Source of the DNA: Phytophthora quininea
Taxonomy: Eukaryota > Oomycota > Peronosporomycetes > Peronosporales > Peronosporaceae
Direction of reading: 5' to 3'
DNA: 21,801 bases
Assembly (NCBI GenBank): GCA_011947345.1
Contig: JAAVTG010000344.1
Span: 1 to 21,801 of the forward strand
The position numbers were made by a program, and so were the translations under genes. Under the pieces are notes generated by a model. It had not been told where the DNA came from, did not search any database, and worked only from the letters and a program-made list of their open reading frames with translations. Shown piece by piece: positions 21,501 to 21,801 of the stretch. How positions within the stretch are numbered: the stretch's first letter is position 1; every line of letters starts with the position of its first letter.

Positions 21501-21801
21501 GCGGTGCAATTGTATCGCTTCAAAATCTCTGCTTCTAGCACATCACCAGGTGGTAATTCCAGCTCCTTTCCTTCACTGTTGCGAAGTGCCACGATACTTG
21601 GGGCTTGAATCGTCTGCATTCCAACCTTTAGGTAAAGTGGCCGACCCTTTAAATATTTCTCTAACGATTTTTTACCGACATTGGACGTGTCGATTCCTTG
21701 CGCTTGGAGCCATCGCAGCAGCCTTTCTTCTGCTGATAGCCCTCCCTTCTCGTCAGAACTCTCAGCGGAAAGCTTCATCCCGAAGCAATGCCAATTGTGA
21801 A
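12522..21801 (-). CDS. Giant DUF3638/DUF3645 ATPase-like protein with UBA, NZF fingers and EF-hand; 5' end outside
   Basis: The frame is open at 21801 and ends with TAA at 12524-12522, giving ~3,090 codons. N to C: unassigned region; RanBP2/NZF finger 1 (YWECPACTC, ~21030-20947); UBA (VVQLMAMGFSYAGCG, ~19990-19886) with a second UBA-like segment; the large region common to DUF3638 proteins (LLTRNYAAAMELI, HPNACACRIRLSL); P-loop MGAGKTT (16897-16880); DEVD (16432-16421); DUF3645-like EFAHPDVLIGLTILAYRYEG (~15780); the helicase-like FYDQVHTTGMDIKQ and AQGAYRMRGI; an acidic Glu-rich stretch (~14250); EF-hand DEDEDGRLSAEE (13158-13123); then fingers 2-4 (CPVCTY, CENCTF, GGCTFF). About 24 one-base frame breaks are inferred. 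The family's role is undescribed as far as I know. The UBA and TF-type NZF fingers suggest ubiquitin binding, and the P-loop and DEVD suggest ATP use. Confidence 0.85.

Noticed and set aside
12522..21801. Programmed ribosomal frameshifting in the giant gene
   Set aside because: The break sites share no slippery motif and are too many. The same kind of break occurs in unrelated neighbours, so read error is simpler.
12522..21801. Giant gene as a pseudogene
   Set aside because: Core motifs are intact over 9 kb with no substitution stops. Neutral decay would not give only one-base homopolymer changes.

Overview
The window looks like nuclear DNA of an oomycete (Phytophthora-like). The grounds are short introns (58, 67 and 81 nt) with GT...AG ends, an oomycete-type initiator plus flanking element (TCATTC...CAAGTTT) before one gene, large cytosolic ankyrin-repeat proteins, and a giant DUF3638/DUF3645 protein. 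No bacterial operon logic, tRNA, rRNA or CRISPR array is visible.

Layout. (1) 1-1215, plus strand: the 3' part of a D-3-phosphoglycerate dehydrogenase-like gene, open at the window edge. Its catalytic-Arg loop is altered. (2) 1445-3130, minus: a TMEM135-family membrane protein with three exons. (3) 3412-5397, minus: a KIX-domain, Gln-rich coactivator of MED15 type with one intron. (4) 5581-6233 and 11880-12530: two direct copies of a ~650-bp noncoding repeat that bracket a 5.6-kb block of ankyrin-repeat genes. (5) Inside the bracket, all minus strand: ankyrin gene 1 (6344-8428), two broken ankyrin remnants (8396-8755 and 8944-9228), and ankyrin gene 2 (9284-11659, intact, with a recent 396-bp internal tandem duplication). 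(6) 12522-21801, minus: about 3,090 codons of a giant ATPase-like protein. It carries a P-loop (MGAGKTT), a DEVD box, four RanBP2/NZF zinc fingers, a UBA domain and an EF-hand. Its 5' end lies outside the window and its stop codon lies inside the second repeat copy.

Reading-frame quality. Four of the six genes are broken by single-base indels: about 24 in the giant gene, 3 in the dehydrogenase fragment, 2 in TMEM135 and 3 in ankyrin gene 1. Nearly all can be read as loss (occasionally gain) of one base in a short homopolymer. I saw almost no in-frame stops from substitution, and family motifs continue cleanly across the breaks. This points to uncorrected sequence errors rather than pseudogenes. 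The KIX gene and ankyrin gene 2 have no such breaks. Each broken gene is therefore given as one feature.

Functionally the neighbours do not form one pathway. The most distinctive content is the giant ubiquitin-binding-type ATPase and the repeat-bracketed ankyrin block beside it. Noncoding stretches are 1216-1444 and 3131-3411 (nothing recognised), 5398-6343 (a palindrome, repeat copy A and the ankyrin 3' flank) and 11660-12521 (repeat copy B).
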